A stretch of 64,000 nucleotides of DNA from Coptis chinensis (GCA_015680905.1 CM027383.1:94748001-94812000); one strand, 5' to 3'. Shown: positions 45,890-59,169, counted from the stretch's first letter. Numbers and translations are program-made. The notes: generated by a model from the sequence alone, not told the origin.

Positions 45890-46690
45890 TTAAATTGAGG
45901 CGCGGTATTGACACTCCACTGGATGTGATTGGCACCCTTTGACAAAAGTTAGAACAATAATGGTTCTCTTATATCTTTTTTTATACCATACTTGCCCAAT
46001 AGTTCTACAACATCAGGTTGCCGTGAAATACTATATCCCACGGTAGGTAGTTGCTGCGATATCGCACAATCCACGACATTAAATTGCCGCAATATCCTAT
46101 ATCCCACGGCAAGGAGTTGCCGCGGAGGATTTTTTGTGTTTTTTGTTTTTTTTTCACTTCAAATTTTGCATATTGAATATATACGACATATTGATACATC
46201 ATTTTTTTTCTTTAGAGTTTTTTTATACACTCTAAGAACAACACCAAAACCAAAAAAATAAATAAATAAATAAATAAATAATATATATATATATATATAT
46301 ACAATTGAGGCATAATTTTGTTATCTCGCGGCAAATATTTTCCTATGCTATAAGAAAAACTTGTGATCAAATTAATGAAGAAGAGTTTTGATAATTAACA
46401 CATGCAAATACTCCATTTTAGTGAACACAACCATCTCGCGGCAGCTACATTTTTTTTATGGTGGCTATTAAAAAATTTAAAACAAAAAAAGACCCACGAC
46501 AACAACTTTCCATGGGATTTGGGATCTCGCGGCAATCCAATATCGTGGATTGTGCGATCTCGCAGCAACTTCTTGCCGTATGTGTTTTTTTATGTGATTA
46601 ATCGAGTAGTGTCAATATCTTGAAATCAGTCAAAATGGTGCCAATCCCATACATAAATTGGGGTGTCAACTACGACCCTTTTAAATTAGG
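45890..46690. mobile_element. Inverted-repeat (MITE-like) element with CCGCGGCAA motifs
   Basis: Outer inverted repeats match between 45909-45941 (TTGACACTCCA, GATTGGCACC) and 46629-46669. Inner ones match between about 46040-46105 (GTTGCTGCGATATCGCACAA, then TCCACG) and 46500-46585. TTGCCGCG/CGCGGCAA words recur about eight times. An (AAAT)n then (AT)n microsatellite sits in the middle (46254-46301). No coding; class and exact ends are not determined. Confidence 0.6.
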
Positions 46691-46699
46691 AGGACCTAC

Positions 46700-48208
46700 G
46701 GCACCATAACCCAACTTTTGCAGTGAAGCACATTTAAATTGGAAATTTGGAATATACCTGAAGAATAACCACTCAAGAATTTGGAAGGACTAGCCATGCA
46801 AGCAGATATTTGTCTCTTTGGGCAGTTTGTAACAACATATAGCTATCTCAAAGACATTAATCATTCCCCTACAAAACAGTATGATAAACTCATTCACATC
46901 TGACATGCCTATAATAAAGCTTCTCAGTTCTAGGCACAAAAGCAAGTTATGAACTACACTCCTCATTCAAATTATTCAAATAAATTCATATGACCAAACT
47001 TAGCAAAATGGCACAAAAATCAGTGTCACATAAAAGGGCTCTCGCTTATGCTAATATCTTCTAAATTTTCCCTTCTCCATATTGTCCTAACTATCTATAC
47101 ATCATGTAATACTACCACAAAAAAACCAACTACTGCAAAGTCATAAATAAAAAATCATAAAAGGGGAATAGTAAAAAGCAACAAAGTAATGAAAATGATG
47201 CATGAAAGAGTTAGTTTTCATCAAAGTTATGTTTTAAATCCATCCAATGTAGCAGAATAATCTATATCAAACATAAGTTGCCTAATTTTTATGATAGTTC
47301 TTTGAAACAATTTATACAACAAAATGCTTTAGGCAAATTTGGATGATTAATACCTTTTTTTATAGTTTGAACAACGGATGACGCTGTGAAGCTTTCTCTT
47401 CCATTTGTTTACACCAATTATGTCTAATATATCATATTGGTTCATTAAAAAGAATAAAAACCCATCGTTTGGCCACCACCGGAGTCATAAGTCCTATGAA
47501 AAACTAATAATCAATACAAATCTAACATGCTTCAATCGAAATGGTGTATAAGAAAGACATATCCATAGTTACAAATAGAAAAATGAAAACAATGTTAACA
47601 TACATGAATTTGACAAAAAAAAAGGATCTCAAATCTTACCGGAAGATTTCACAATAAGATATGAGCAAATGATGACAGCTATAAAGAATTTACTAAAGTT
47701 ATAAGCCCCTACCTAATAAGGGATGGGAGTAAGATCAATGTTAGGGTGAGAGTCAAAGCTTTAGCAATCGTTGTGGTTGCTTGCTTCATTGGTATTATGC
47801 TATATAATAGAATATTACATATTAAGTGAAAAAAAGAAAGAAATGTGAAAGAACTGGCAGGATCAAAATGATCTATTGCAGAGGAAGGAGAACCCTGCTG
47901 AAGAAGTAGCTGCATCGGTTTCTTTCCCTTCCATCCATATTGGGCTAAGGGCAGCCCTTTCTATTAGTTGGATGCACACGTATCCTAACAAGAATAGAAG
48001 ATAGAGTTCTGATACTATGCCACTAAACAAAACCACATTCACCGGTTGGAGAAGGTGCTTATGCCAAAAATGGAATGAGACGCAATGTAGACAGATGTGT
48101 GCATAGCTTACCAATTATTTATAATCGATTATTCATAAACAAATTAGGCCATTCATCAAATTTCGCAACCAATAGTATCCAGAGAGAAATATGCAAGAAA
48201 GGAATGCA
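46700..48208. other. Intergenic or intronic DNA beside the kinesin fragment
   Basis: No recognised exon. If the kinesin fragment still had a terminal exon it would lie here on the minus strand, because a donor-like GT follows codon 48209, but none could be identified. Confidence 0.4.
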
Positions 48209-49248
48209 CTATACCTGAAGAAGCATTGAAGGAGCTCGTGTTGGTTCTGCTACATGGCTTCTGGTTTTTCTACCACTTAATGATGTCGATGATGGGTCGT
48301 TTTGCGTGGTTATATCCCGAAGCTCCGCTTTTTTAGTCGTGGGTGTCTTTGGTGAATGAAATCGATGTTTTGGGCTCTTCAATTCACCTTCCGCTGCTGG
48401 CTCCTTGGGTTGCAAGCTTGCACGTGTAACTACTCTCTTTATTACTCCTCCACCTCCTACTACTGATGATTTGGATAACTTTCGTGTAAGATCAAGTATG
48501 AAATTGTCTTTCTACTTTAGCTGCAATGCATGGTCCTTTTTCATCCTATCTATTTCGGCTTCTAATGCCTTCATTGTTTGCTGAAGCCCTCGGTCTGTCT
48601 CCCCAGCACCCCTTCTCTTTGACTCGGGAGTGTTGAAGCAATTTCCTGTTAGGATGGAAGACCTGGTTGTGCTTGGACACTAAGTAACTTCTGCTGTTGG
48701 CAAGCAAGTTGGACTCACAGATCACGGTTTTTCTTTTGCAATTCGAGGAGCAATTTTGCCTTATTGGTGTCAGTTGTGGGAACTTGCAATATTTCCTCAT
48801 TTGCCTCACACGCCTACAATAGTATATACCGAAAGCTTGAGTTAGATAGTTTTATGTAGAAAAGGAATGAAGAGCTGGTTTGCAAAAGTTAGAGGCTGAA
48901 CCTTTGTACGGATTTCTTTAGCATGATCAGCCCAATGGAGAGTGTTCTGAGTCTCACCAAAGGAGAGATTGCTTGGACTGATGTTCGCAATCATGACAGT
49001 GTTACAGGCTCCACCTAGGAAGTCCTTGAGAAGTTGAGTGAGTTTGGAGTTACGATAAAGGATGTGTTTCTTACCTTCAACCAGGGCATTGATGCAACTA
49101 CTTAGTGCAAGTAAGGAGCGATTAATGTTGGAACCTTCAATGGACCTAAGTGTTCTCTGATCTGTGGCAAGAGCTCTCTTAGATCCTACTAGATCAATCA
49201 GCGATAGTTTGCCTACTCGATTGACAACGTTCATTGTATTGTCACAAC
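48209..49248 (-). pseudogene. Kinesin-8 fragment, decayed
   Basis: Exon 49248-48902 encodes the last part of a kinesin motor domain very like plant kinesin-8: [14 protein letters not shown] (the switch II region, normally DLAGSE), [31 protein letters not shown] and [15 protein letters not shown]. The next exon starts at 48813 (ACEANEEILQVP) and continues as a coiled coil to a C-terminal tail (GRKTRSHVAEP) ending near 48209. Damage includes TGA at 48717-48715, TAG at 48514-48512 and at least one shift near 48560-48680. No exon for the P-loop half of the motor is found up to 50295. It is either a pseudogene fragment or a captured piece. Confidence 0.75.
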
Positions 49249-50295
49249 CTAAAGAATTACACATGCATTGGAATAAGATAACAATTCTTACTCTTAGTTA
49301 ATTAAGTAATTACAATTCCTACTGTAACTATCACTGAGCTGATTTCAATTTACTGAACTCAAAAACCATTAGTTGTTTCTCTTATTTATTCTTCCTAATA
49401 AACTTCTCCCAAAATCGCTTCACCTGATGGTGTTACTTGTTTTCAGTCACCTAAACTTTCAATTTTTATCTTTATACTGATGTTTGAATTCACAATTAAG
49501 GGAGATGAAAGTTTCATGGATTAGCTCAGAGTTTCAGTTCCTAAACAGCCTGATATAAATGGAAATTTGGTTTTGAAAAATTACTATCCAATACCATGTG
49601 ATTCCTGTGGAAATGTGAGCTTTGCACGTAGAGTATGTTCAAATCCACCCACAATCTGCAACATATTGCATCAAAAAAATTAAAAGGTTATGCACACAAA
49701 AATTAATTTCAAAAATAAATGGAGCACCTATTTGTTAAGCAAAACCCTCGAAGAAAAAGGAAGGATAATCTTCAATATCTAGTAAACATACCTTCTTCAA
49801 GCCCCATTCAAGTTTCTTATTTGCTTCCTTAAAGTCCCAACTGCTCGAGATTCCAACTCAAAACTAACCCTGTTGAATTCCAGAAGACCCAATTAGAAAG
49901 ACTTGCTAAGAACAAAGGGATTTGCTTACACGCTTTTGCATGTGCTACTATTTTGTTTACTGGACTATAAATTTAAATTTAGAAATTAGTAAAAAGAAAA
50001 TAAATCCAAATTCTGTCAAAAAATAAATTAATAAAAAAAACTTACAAATCAATGGCTTCACCTGTGGTCTACACAGGCAGTTATGCAGCATAAGAATTAT
50101 GTATCTATTAACTAATCCATATCCATATCCAATAACTAATACATATCATGATCCATTAACTTCCATATTCATATCCAACAACTAATACATATCAATTAAC
50201 TAATCCATTGTTTTTTAGAATTTTTTTTTTCATCCCATGCGTACATTTGAAATAATGAAATAATGCGTAGCTTTGTTTTTTGTTTTAACATAACA
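49249..50295. other. Intergenic, no exon recognised
   Basis: The upstream motor exons expected for kinesin-8 were looked for and not seen. At 50100-50210 a CATATCCAATAACTAATA-type word repeats about four times. Confidence 0.45.
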
Positions 50296-50654
50296 CTAGT
50301 TTTCGAACCCGTCCTATGAACGGGTGTCGTTATATTAAATTATTTTAAAAAATATTAGCAATTATACATAACTATGAGATATATATGATAATTATATTAA
50401 TAACTCATTCAAATTTCTTGCACCACTCTCAATAAAAAAAAAACACCAAACCTTGATAAAACCTATTGACTTATTTTAGTTGTTAGGTTTAATAATTGAA
50501 GTTTTATGAGAATATTCAATGTGACGAAGATAATATTGAAACTATTTGAATAGCAAGACACTCTCAATTATAATAAAAGAATTATGATAAACACTATTTA
50601 AAATGCAAAACTATATTTGTTGAGACATTATATTCCCCCTACAAATAATACAAT

Positions 50655-52140
50655 TATGTTTCGAGGTTAGTTCAATGCATTTGCATCAAGTTTCTGATTT
50701 TCTATTAATTATTCATTGAGATTAGTTCAATGTAGTTATTGCATCTAGTTTCTGATTTCCCATTAATTATTCTTTGAGGTTAGTTCAATGCAGTTGCATC
50801 AAGTTTTCGATTTTCCGTTAATTATTCTTTGAGGTTAATTCAGTGCAGTTGCATCAAGTTTATGATTTCTCGTTAGTTATTCATTAAGGTTAATTTATTA
50901 CAGTTGCATCCAGTTTTCGATGTTTCGTTAATTAGTTTTTGAGATTAGTTAATTGCATTTCCATCCAGGTTCCAATTTTTTTATTAATTACTCTTTCATA
51001 TTAGTTCAATACATCTGCATCCAGTTTATGATTTTCAGTTAATTATTTTTATAGGTTAGTTCGATGTTCAATGCATTTGCATCTAGTTTCAAATTTGTGG
51101 TTATTTATGCTTTGAAGTTAGTTCGACCAGTTACATTCGATTTCTGATTTCTAGTTAACTATTATTTGAGGTTATTTCATTGCATTTGTATCAAGTTTAT
51201 AATTTCCCGTTAAATATTCCTCAAGATATTGCATCTAATTTCCGATTTATCATTAGTTAATCTCTTATTTTAGTTTTATGCAATTGCATCCAGTTTCTGA
51301 TTTTCCGTTAATTATTCTTTAAGGTTAGCTCAATGTAGCTGCATCAAATTTTCGATTTCTAGTTAATTGTTCTTTGAGGTTAGTTTAATATCAAGTTTTC
51401 GATTTCCCGTTAATTATTTTTTTAGGTTAGTTCAATGTAGTTGCATCAAATTTATAATTTCATGTTAATTATTCATTGAGATTAGTTCAGTGCAGTTGCA
51501 TCCATTTTTCCATGTTTCGTTAATTAGTCTTCGAGATTAGTTAATTGCATTTGCATACAGTTTTTGACTTCCCATTAATAACTATGACATTAGTTCAATA
51601 TATATGCATCAACCATCAAAAAATGTATATATGTGTATCTAGTTTTTTTATTATTTATGCTTTGAGGTTAGTTCGATACAATTACATATGGTTTATGATT
51701 TTTCATTAACTATTCTTTGAGGTTATTTCGATGCATTTGCATCTAGTTTCTGATTTCCCACCAATTATTCTATGAGGTTAGTTCAACACAGTTACATTAT
51801 GTTTTTGATTTTATGTTAATTATTTTTTGAGATTAGTTCAATGTATTTGCATCCAGTTTTCGATTTCCCATTAATTATTATTTGAAGTTTGTTTGATGTA
51901 TTTGCATACCATTTCTAATTTCCCGTTAAATATTTTTCAAAGATTTGCATCCAATTTCTAATTTCTCGTTAGTTATTCTCTGACGTTAGTTTAATGCAGT
52001 TACATCCAGTTTTTTATTTTTAGTTAATTACTTTTTAAGTCTGGTTTATTGTATTTACATAAAGTTTCCGATTTCCTGTTAATTACTCTTTGAGCTCAGT
52101 TCAATGTATTTGAAATCAGTTTCCGATTTTCTTTTAATTA
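50655..52140. repeat. 55-bp minisatellite array in Helitron 1
   Basis: Diverged units of about 55 bases. Each has GGTTAGTTCAATGCA, then TTTGCATCCAGTTT, then CCGATTTCCCGTTAATTATT and CTTTGA. Length implies roughly 27 units. Units differ by substitutions and small indels, so the array is old. A further block of about five units lies at 53288-53585. Confidence 0.9.
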
Positions 52141-52344
52141 TCCAATGTGGTGTGTAATATCAACTTCAAACAAGACATAAAAATAAATTATGTTTGATTT
52201 ACTATGTGGGATCATAAAAAATTATCCAGTTCCCGATTTCCCGTTAATTATTTTTTAAATTATACATGACTCACTATGTGGGATCTTCAAAGATTATCTA
52301 CGAATGTGTGATGTTATATTAATTATTCTGAAAAATATTTGCAA

Positions 52345-52381
<37 letters not shown>

Positions 52382-52704
52382 ATATATTCATCCAAATTTA
52401 TAACTTTATAAATATTAAAATCATTCATCCAAATTTCTATCCATTAAAAAAACTATCCATTAAAAAAATACTCACCCTTGATAAAACCCTTCAATTTCAT
52501 TTTGTTGTTTAATAATAGAAGTTTGATTAAAATTTTGTGAGATTGCCTAATAAGGCGAAGTTCATATTGACGCTATTTGAATAGCAAGGCGTTCCCAATC
52601 ATATGAAAAGAGATAATATAAACACTATTTTAAATGCAAAACAATACTTATTGAGACATTCCCACAACATATAACACAACTATGTTTTGAGGTTAGCTTA
52701 ATGC

Positions 52705-53290
52705 TTCCTCCAATTGGTGATCGAAGTTAAGGTCAACACAGATGGGGCTTCTAGAGGAAACCCAGGTCCAACTGGGTTGGGTGGATCCTTTAGAAATGTT
52801 CATGGTGATTTTGTCTTACTCTTGAGCAAGGGTATCGGAATTGCAGACAACTATACAGCCGAGTGTATGGATATATTGGAGAGTGTGGAGCTTGCCCTTT
52901 TAAAAAGATGGAGCAATCTCTGGGTGGAATTAGATTCGGCAGTAGTTGTCACAACTTTCAACTCAGGGGGCATCCCTTGGCAACTCCTATGTAGATGGAA
53001 AATTTGCACGACGAAGGTGCAAAACTTGAAAGTGTCGCACAACTGGAGAGAGGCCAACCTAATCGCAGACTAGGCGGAAAAATTTGGATATTTCTTAGTT
53101 GAGAATGAGACTTTTGTATCAAATGGCAGACCCCCATGGCTATATGAATGGGAGGTTCCATATGGTTGCTATTTTAGAATATCTTGAGCCTACATCGTAT
53201 AACATGTAGTTTATACTACTCCTATACAGTTATTTTATTTCGTTTCTTTTCTTAATTCAATTTACACTTATCGAGCAAAAAAAAATGTTA
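52705..53290 (+). mobile_element. 3' end of an L1-type LINE (RNase H domain) inserted in Helitron 1
   Basis: The frame from 52714 reads a LINE RNase H domain with VNTDGAS, AECMD, ELDSA and REANLIAD, carrying the expected acidic catalytic residues. It stops at a TAG (53071-53073) where related elements have Trp (AD-W-AEKFG), so it is dead by one G-to-A change. The sequence stays protein-like to a stop near 53187 and ends in TATCGAGC plus A9. Flanks GTTAGCTTAATGC and GTTAGTTTATTGC may be a 13-bp target duplication, but the minisatellite itself contains this word. Confidence 0.75.
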
Positions 53291-54526
53291 GTTTATTGCA
53301 TTTGCATCCAGTTTCTGATTTTCAATTCCATTATTTATTTTTTGATGTTAGTTCAATGCAGTTGTATCTAATTTCCGATTTTCCGTTATTTATTTTTGAT
53401 GTTAGTTCAATGCATTTGCATCCAATTTCCGATTTCCCGTTAATTATTATTTGAGATTATTTTAATGCATTTGCATCCAATTTTTGATTTCTCGTTTATT
53501 ATTCGATAAGGTTGCATTTGCATTTAGTTTCCGATTTCCCGTTAATTATTGTTTGAGGTTAGTTCAATGAATTTGCATCTAAAGTGGATGATGCATTAAA
53601 TCTATCCAACTTTATTTGTTTAGGCCCATATAGACATATAGTGCATACAATTCAATCTTATTTGTTGTCCGCTTAGTTTTGATTGTACACCATTACTTAT
53701 TTTATGATTAGTTGATTTCTATTTTTCTTTTTTTGTCCCAATCACATGTGTAGTTAACAAATATAAGAAGTAAATGTTCAGGCAACTCAATTTATTTTTT
53801 CCTTCGTTATTTCATTGTTTTTTTCTAAAAAAAAACTTTGTTATGTTAAACTTTACTTAAGATTAGTGTAGAAACTATTCTTCGTGGCGTAAGGGTTTTA
53901 GGAAAATCGTTTTCGGTGGAAACTATTGTGTTTAGCAATATAGTTTTTTGTGTCCTATTTTTTCATAATTAGTTATAGTGTTTAGAAAAAATTGGAGAAT
54001 CTATGAAACTCTAGATGGGATTGTTTATTTCTTTATATCATATTTTTTTTAGTAATTAATAATAGAGTTTAGAAAAAATTGAAGTCTAGTGAGTGCTCTA
54101 ATTGTCTGATTTTTCCATATTAGTCTCATACTTTTTCATAATTAGTCAACGAGTTTTACAAATATTGGAAACTCTGTGAATGCTCAAAAAATAGAGCCAA
54201 GAGAGTACAACTATAATATATATCTAAAGACATGAAAAGACAATTTTAACTTATATTATATTAGAGAGATGGCCAAATTCAAAATTAGTTTGGTAAGAAA
54301 GCAAGTAATTATTTTTCAAATAGAGACTATTTAAAAAACTTTGCTGATGTGGCTCATTATGAGCATCCTAAAAGAATGGATATTAATTTAGGTAGAACTA
54401 GATTTTGGACCCGGGCATACGCTCGGGATCTATTAAATATTTTGTGTGCTTAAAAGGCTTTACAAAATGTCACATACAAATTTTCGAATCAGAATATATT
54501 TTTATTGAAAATAAACCAAAATACGT

Positions 54527-55130
54527 TAATGAGCAGCGATTATGGTGCATAAGTACTTGGGAACTAAGAGATCAAATTGAGATAGCCTCTTCACTTTGTG
54601 GTTTAGGATATTAATCCATAATTTTCAAATAAAATTATCTCAAACTTGATCTAGCTTGTATAATAGTTTTCTTAGATTTATAGTAATTTAGTGGCAAATT
54701 TTCGAATCAGAATAGATTTTTATTAAAAATAAACAAAATACGTTAATGAGCAGCGATTATGGTGCATAAGTACTTGAAAACTAAGGGATTGAATTGAGAT
54801 AGCCTTTTCACTTTGTGGTTTAGGATATTAATCCGTAATTTTCAAATAGAATTATCTTAAACTCGATCTAACTTGTATAATAGTTTTCTTAGATTTATGG
54901 TGAGTTAGGAAATTTTCTAATCGGGATATATTTTTATTGAAAATAAGCCAAAATCTTAAATGAGCATCTATTATGGTGTATAAGTACTTTTAAAACTAAG
55001 GGATCAAATTGAGATAGCCTTTCACTTTGTGGTTTAGGATATTAATCCATAATTTTCAGATGAAATTATCTTAAACTCGATTTATCTTGTATAATAGTTT
55101 TATTAGATTTATGGTGATTTAGCTCAAAAT
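54527..55130. repeat. About three tandem units of 214-217 bp in Helitron 2
   Basis: GAGCAGCGATTATGG recurs at 54531, 54748 and (diverged) 54962. Each is followed by AAGTACTTGG, GAGATAGCC, TTTGTGGTTTAGGATATTAA and TCTTAGATTTAT. The same array occurs in Helitron 3 (60054, 60277, 60494). Confidence 0.85.
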
Positions 55131-55557
55131 CATCACCGCCGGCTTTACGTATTAAAAAATCTCTAAAACAGATTGATTGTTTCCATATCCTCAAAGAATA
55201 CACTACTCCCACTTGAAAAGATTTATCACATGAACGTGTCCTACTTAATCGGGTGTCGTTATATTAAATTATTCTAAAAAAATTATATTAATTACTCATT
55301 TAAATTTCTTGCACCATTTTCTATAAAAAGGAATCATCAAACCTTGATAAAATTCATCGACTTTTTTTATTGTTAGGTTTAACAATAGAAGTTTTGTGAG
55401 AATATCCATTGTCCAATTTGCTGAAGATAATATTGAAGCTACTTGAATAGCAAGACATTCCCAATCACAATAAAAGAATTAAGATAAACACTACTTAAAA
55501 TGCAAAACTATATTTGTCGAGACATTTATTTCCCCTACATATAATATAAATATGTTT

Positions 55558-57000
55558 TAGGGTTATTAGTTCAATACATTTGCATCAAGTTTTTTATTTT
55601 CCATTAATTATTCTTTGAGGTTAGTTTAATGTAATACGTTGCATCCAGTTTTCAATTTCTCATTAATTATTCTTTGAAGTTAATTCAATGCAGTTGCATC
55701 AACTTTTCGATTTCCCGTTAATTATTATTTGAGGTTAGTTCAGTGCAATTGCATCCACTTTATGATTTTTCGTTAGTTATTCATTAAAGTTAATTCAGTA
55801 CAGTTGCATCCAGTTTTCAATGTTTCGTTAATTAGTATTTGAGATTAGTTCATTGCATTTGCATCCAGGATCCAATCTCCCGTTAATTACTCTTTAAGGT
55901 TAGTTCAATACATCTGCATCCAGTTTCTGATTTCTTGTCAATTATTTTTCTAGGTTAGTTCGATAGTTTACAATTTCTATATAGTTTGCATACATGTAAG
56001 AGTCTGTTTTATAAACTCACATTCATTTTGGGTTTTAATTACTCTAATTACTCATGTGAGAAGGCTATTTATGCTTTGAGGTCAATCTGATGCAGCTTAC
56101 ATCCGACTTCGATTTCCAGCTTAACTATTTTTTGAGGTTATTTCAATGCATTTGCATCCAATTTTTGATTTCCCATTAGTTAATCTCTTATTTTAGTTTA
56201 ATGCAATTGCATTCAGTTTTTGGTTTTTGTTAATTATTTTTTGAGGTTAGTTCAATGCAATTTCATCCAATTTTTGATTTTTGTTAATTGTTCTTTGAGG
56301 TTAGTTCAATATATTTTACATCAAGTTTTTGATTTCCGTTAATTATTTTTGAGGTTAGTTCAATGCGCTACATCAAATTTATAATTTCGATAATTATTCA
56401 TTTAGGTTAGTTCAATGCAGTTTCATCCATTTTTCAATGTTTTGTTAATTAGTCTTTGAGATTAATTAGTTCATTACATTTGGGTCCATTTTCTGATTTC
56501 CCATTAATAACTCATTAAGGTTAGTTTAATACATATGCATCTAGTTTCTGATTATTTATGATTTGAGGTTAGTTTGATGCAATTATATTTGGTTTCTGAT
56601 TTCTCGCTAATTATTCTTTGAGATTATTTCAATGCATTTGCATTTAGTTTCCGATTTCCCACCAATTATTCTATGAGGTTAGTTCAATGCAATTGCATTC
56701 GGTTTTTGATGTTATGTTAATTATTTTTTGAGTTTAGTTCAATGCATTTGCACCTAGCTTTCGATTTCTCATTAATTATTATATGAGGTTTTGTTTGATG
56801 TATTTGCATACCGTTTCCGATTTCCATTAAATAGTTATCAAGACGTTAGTTTAATACAATTGCATCAAGTTTCACCCAGTTTTCATTTTTAGTTAATTAC
56901 TTTTTTTTGTTTAGTTTATTGCATTTGCATAAAGTTTTCGATTTTCCGTTAATTACTCTTTGAGCTCAGTTATGTATTTTAATCTAGATTCCAATTTCAT
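55558..57000. repeat. 55-bp minisatellite array in Helitron 2
   Basis: Same unit as at 50655-52140, roughly 26 copies, interrupted near 55965-56060 by about 90 bases of unrelated sequence (containing GCATACATGTAAGAG). Nine or so further units lie at 57560-58065. Confidence 0.9.
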
Positions 57001-58668
57001 TTTAATTATCCAATGTGGTGTGTAATACCAACTTCTACTGATCTATCTGTAGTGCACAAACATGATATAAAAAGTAAATTATGCTTGATTTACTATGTAA
57101 GATCATCGAAGATTATCCAGTTCCCGATTTCCCATTAATTATTATTTAAATTATGCATGACTCACTATGTGGAATCTTCAAAGATTATCTACGAACGGGT
57201 GTTGTTATATTAATTATTCTAAAAAAATATTTGCAAATATGCATAACTATTATATATTAATATTATATTGATCACTATACCAAATTTCTTATAACGTGAA
57301 AACCTCACTCTCCATTAAAAAAAAACACACACACACTTTTGATAAACCTTTCAATTTCATTTTGTTGTTTATAATTAATAAAATAAGTTTGATTGAAGTT
57401 TTCTGAGATTGCCTAATAAGGTGAAATTTATATATATTGAAGCTACTTGAATAGCAAGGAGTTCTCAATCATACGGAAAGAGATAAGATGAACACCATTT
57501 TAAATGAAAAACTATACTTATTGAAACATTCCCACAACATATAACCCAACTATGTTTTTTGAGGTTAGTTCAATGCATTTGCATCCAGTTTTTATTTTTG
57601 AGATTAGTTCAAATAAGTGGTTGCATCCGGTTTCGATTTCCTATTAATTATTTTTTAGATTAGTCCCATCGATTTGTATCATATTTCCAATTTATAATTA
57701 ATTATTATTTGAGGTTAGTTCAATGCATTTGCATCCAAATTTCGATTTTTTTATTAATTTAATCTTTGAGGGTTAGCTCAATGTTTTTTTGCATCCAGTT
57801 TCGATTTTTTCACAATTTTTTTTTTTATGTTAGTTTGATATATTTGCATCCAAGTTTTGATTTTCCTTTAATTATTATTTGAGGTTAGTTTAATGCAGGT
57901 TGTATCCATATTCTAATTTTTCTATTAATTACTTTTTAAGATTAGTTTAATGCTTGCATTTGCATCAAATTTCCAATTTCCGTTAAATATTATTTGAGGT
58001 TAGTTCGATGTATTTACATTCAGTTTTCGGTTCCCCATTAATTGTTTTTTGACGTTAGTTTCATTCAGTATTATATATTTTTTTTAAATATTTATATTTG
58101 TCATTATTGCTTTGTCGTTTTTTTTTTTTTTTTTCATTTTCTATTATATATTTTGTGATGTTATTTTTTGTATAATTGTTTTTAACTATGTTTTGAGACT
58201 ATGTTAAGGATATATTTGAAATAAGTTGTTGTTTTATCATAGACACTAAAATTGTATGATTTGTAATAGGGAATTAGTTTCTACAAATCACATATTTTTT
58301 AGCAATTTTTTTATTTGATTAAATATATAAGAATTGGAGCACTAAAAATGTTTGATTAAAAAATATTTGTAATAGGAAATTAACTTTTTTTCAAATCACC
58401 TATTTTTTTATCAATCAATTTTTTTGTTTTATCAATTATATAAAAATTAAAAATACACTCAAACTCTCCAAATATAAGAATTAGAAATATACTCAAACTC
58501 TCCAAACTCCAAAGAGGTTCTATATATGTGGGATTGTACACTATTAAAAAAGATTATCTTTCATATTATAGTGTCATATAGGAGAGAGCAAAAAACTAAC
58601 TCTCATATTAGAGTGCCACATAGGAGAGAGAAAATCTTCCATTAGAGGTCTCTGATTTAGTATATAGA

Positions 58669-58913
58669 TAGTAGTTACCTAGCATATGCTTGTCATTTCT
58701 AACGATCCATGACACGGGGAATAACTAATTAAATTGTTGTGTTTAAGGATGACACGGGGAATAACTAATAATTAAATAAAATACACACACTGACACACCA
58801 TAGGCAGAGTGTCGTAGAAAACTTTGAGACTTTCGAAAACAAAATATATAAAGTGATAAGTACGTGACTACGCTCTTTCTCTCTCCCACACACATATTTT
58901 TTTTTTTTTGCAA
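58669..58913 (+). promoter_or_regulatory. Promoter and leader of the gene starting at 58914
   Basis: TATATAAAG at 58845-58853 is followed by a pyrimidine-rich leader (CTCTTTCTCTCTCCC, then a T-run), with the ATG 61 bases downstream. GGATGACACGGGGAATAACTAA-like sequence is repeated at about 58706 and 58748. Helitron 2 ends exactly at the upstream side (58668), so the remaining promoter is only about 245 bp. Confidence 0.5.
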
Positions 58914-59091
58914 ATGGACTGCTGCAAAATCGGGAGATCATCCCTATTTCCTCTTGGACCAACTTCTGGACTTCGACTCTCTCAACCTCCAACAAAGCTA
59001 AGATTATCTGTGCGTTCTAAACTTTATTATTATTATTTTTTTTTGTATAATATAATAATATTCATTATCCGTAGTCTTATTGTTTGTTTGG

Positions 59092-59169
<78 letters not shown>

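Larger units (their letters stand above)
50296..54269 (-). mobile_element. Helitron-like element 1 (non-autonomous)
   Basis: On the minus strand the 3' end is CTAG (50296-50299), preceded by a hairpin CCCGTTC-ATA-GGACGGG eight bases inside, with A flanking on the plus strand at 50295. The proposed 5' end is TCTCTCTAATATAATA, finishing at 54269 with T at 54270, which fits insertion between A and T. The interior holds two terminal-like modules (50320-50650 and 52296-52690), two 55-bp minisatellite blocks and an inserted LINE end. No Rep/helicase coding is present. The 3' end is well supported; the 5' end is less so. Confidence 0.6.
54398..58668 (-). mobile_element. Helitron-like element 2 (4271 bp, non-autonomous)
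   Basis: The minus strand begins TCTATATACTAAATCAG (58668) and ends CTAG (54398-54401). A hairpin CCCGAGC-GTAT-GCCCGGG lies eight bases before CTAG. Flanks are A at 54397 and T at 58669, as Helitrons require. Inside, from the 3' end: three units of about 216 bp, a degenerate copy of the Helitron 1 terminus (about 55230-55260), 55-bp units (55558-57000), a second terminus-like module (57190-57555), more 55-bp units (57560-58065) and a 600-bp AT-rich 5' part. No Rep/helicase coding. Confidence 0.75.

Noticed and set aside
47709-48114. Possible last exons of the kinesin fragment
   Set aside because: Frames overlap and none matches a kinesin tail that I can recognise; splice phase could not be fixed.
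50655-52140. Regular 55-bp repeats could suggest a CRISPR-like array
   Set aside because: There are no unique spacers: the whole unit repeats with mutations. The host is a plant nuclear genome.
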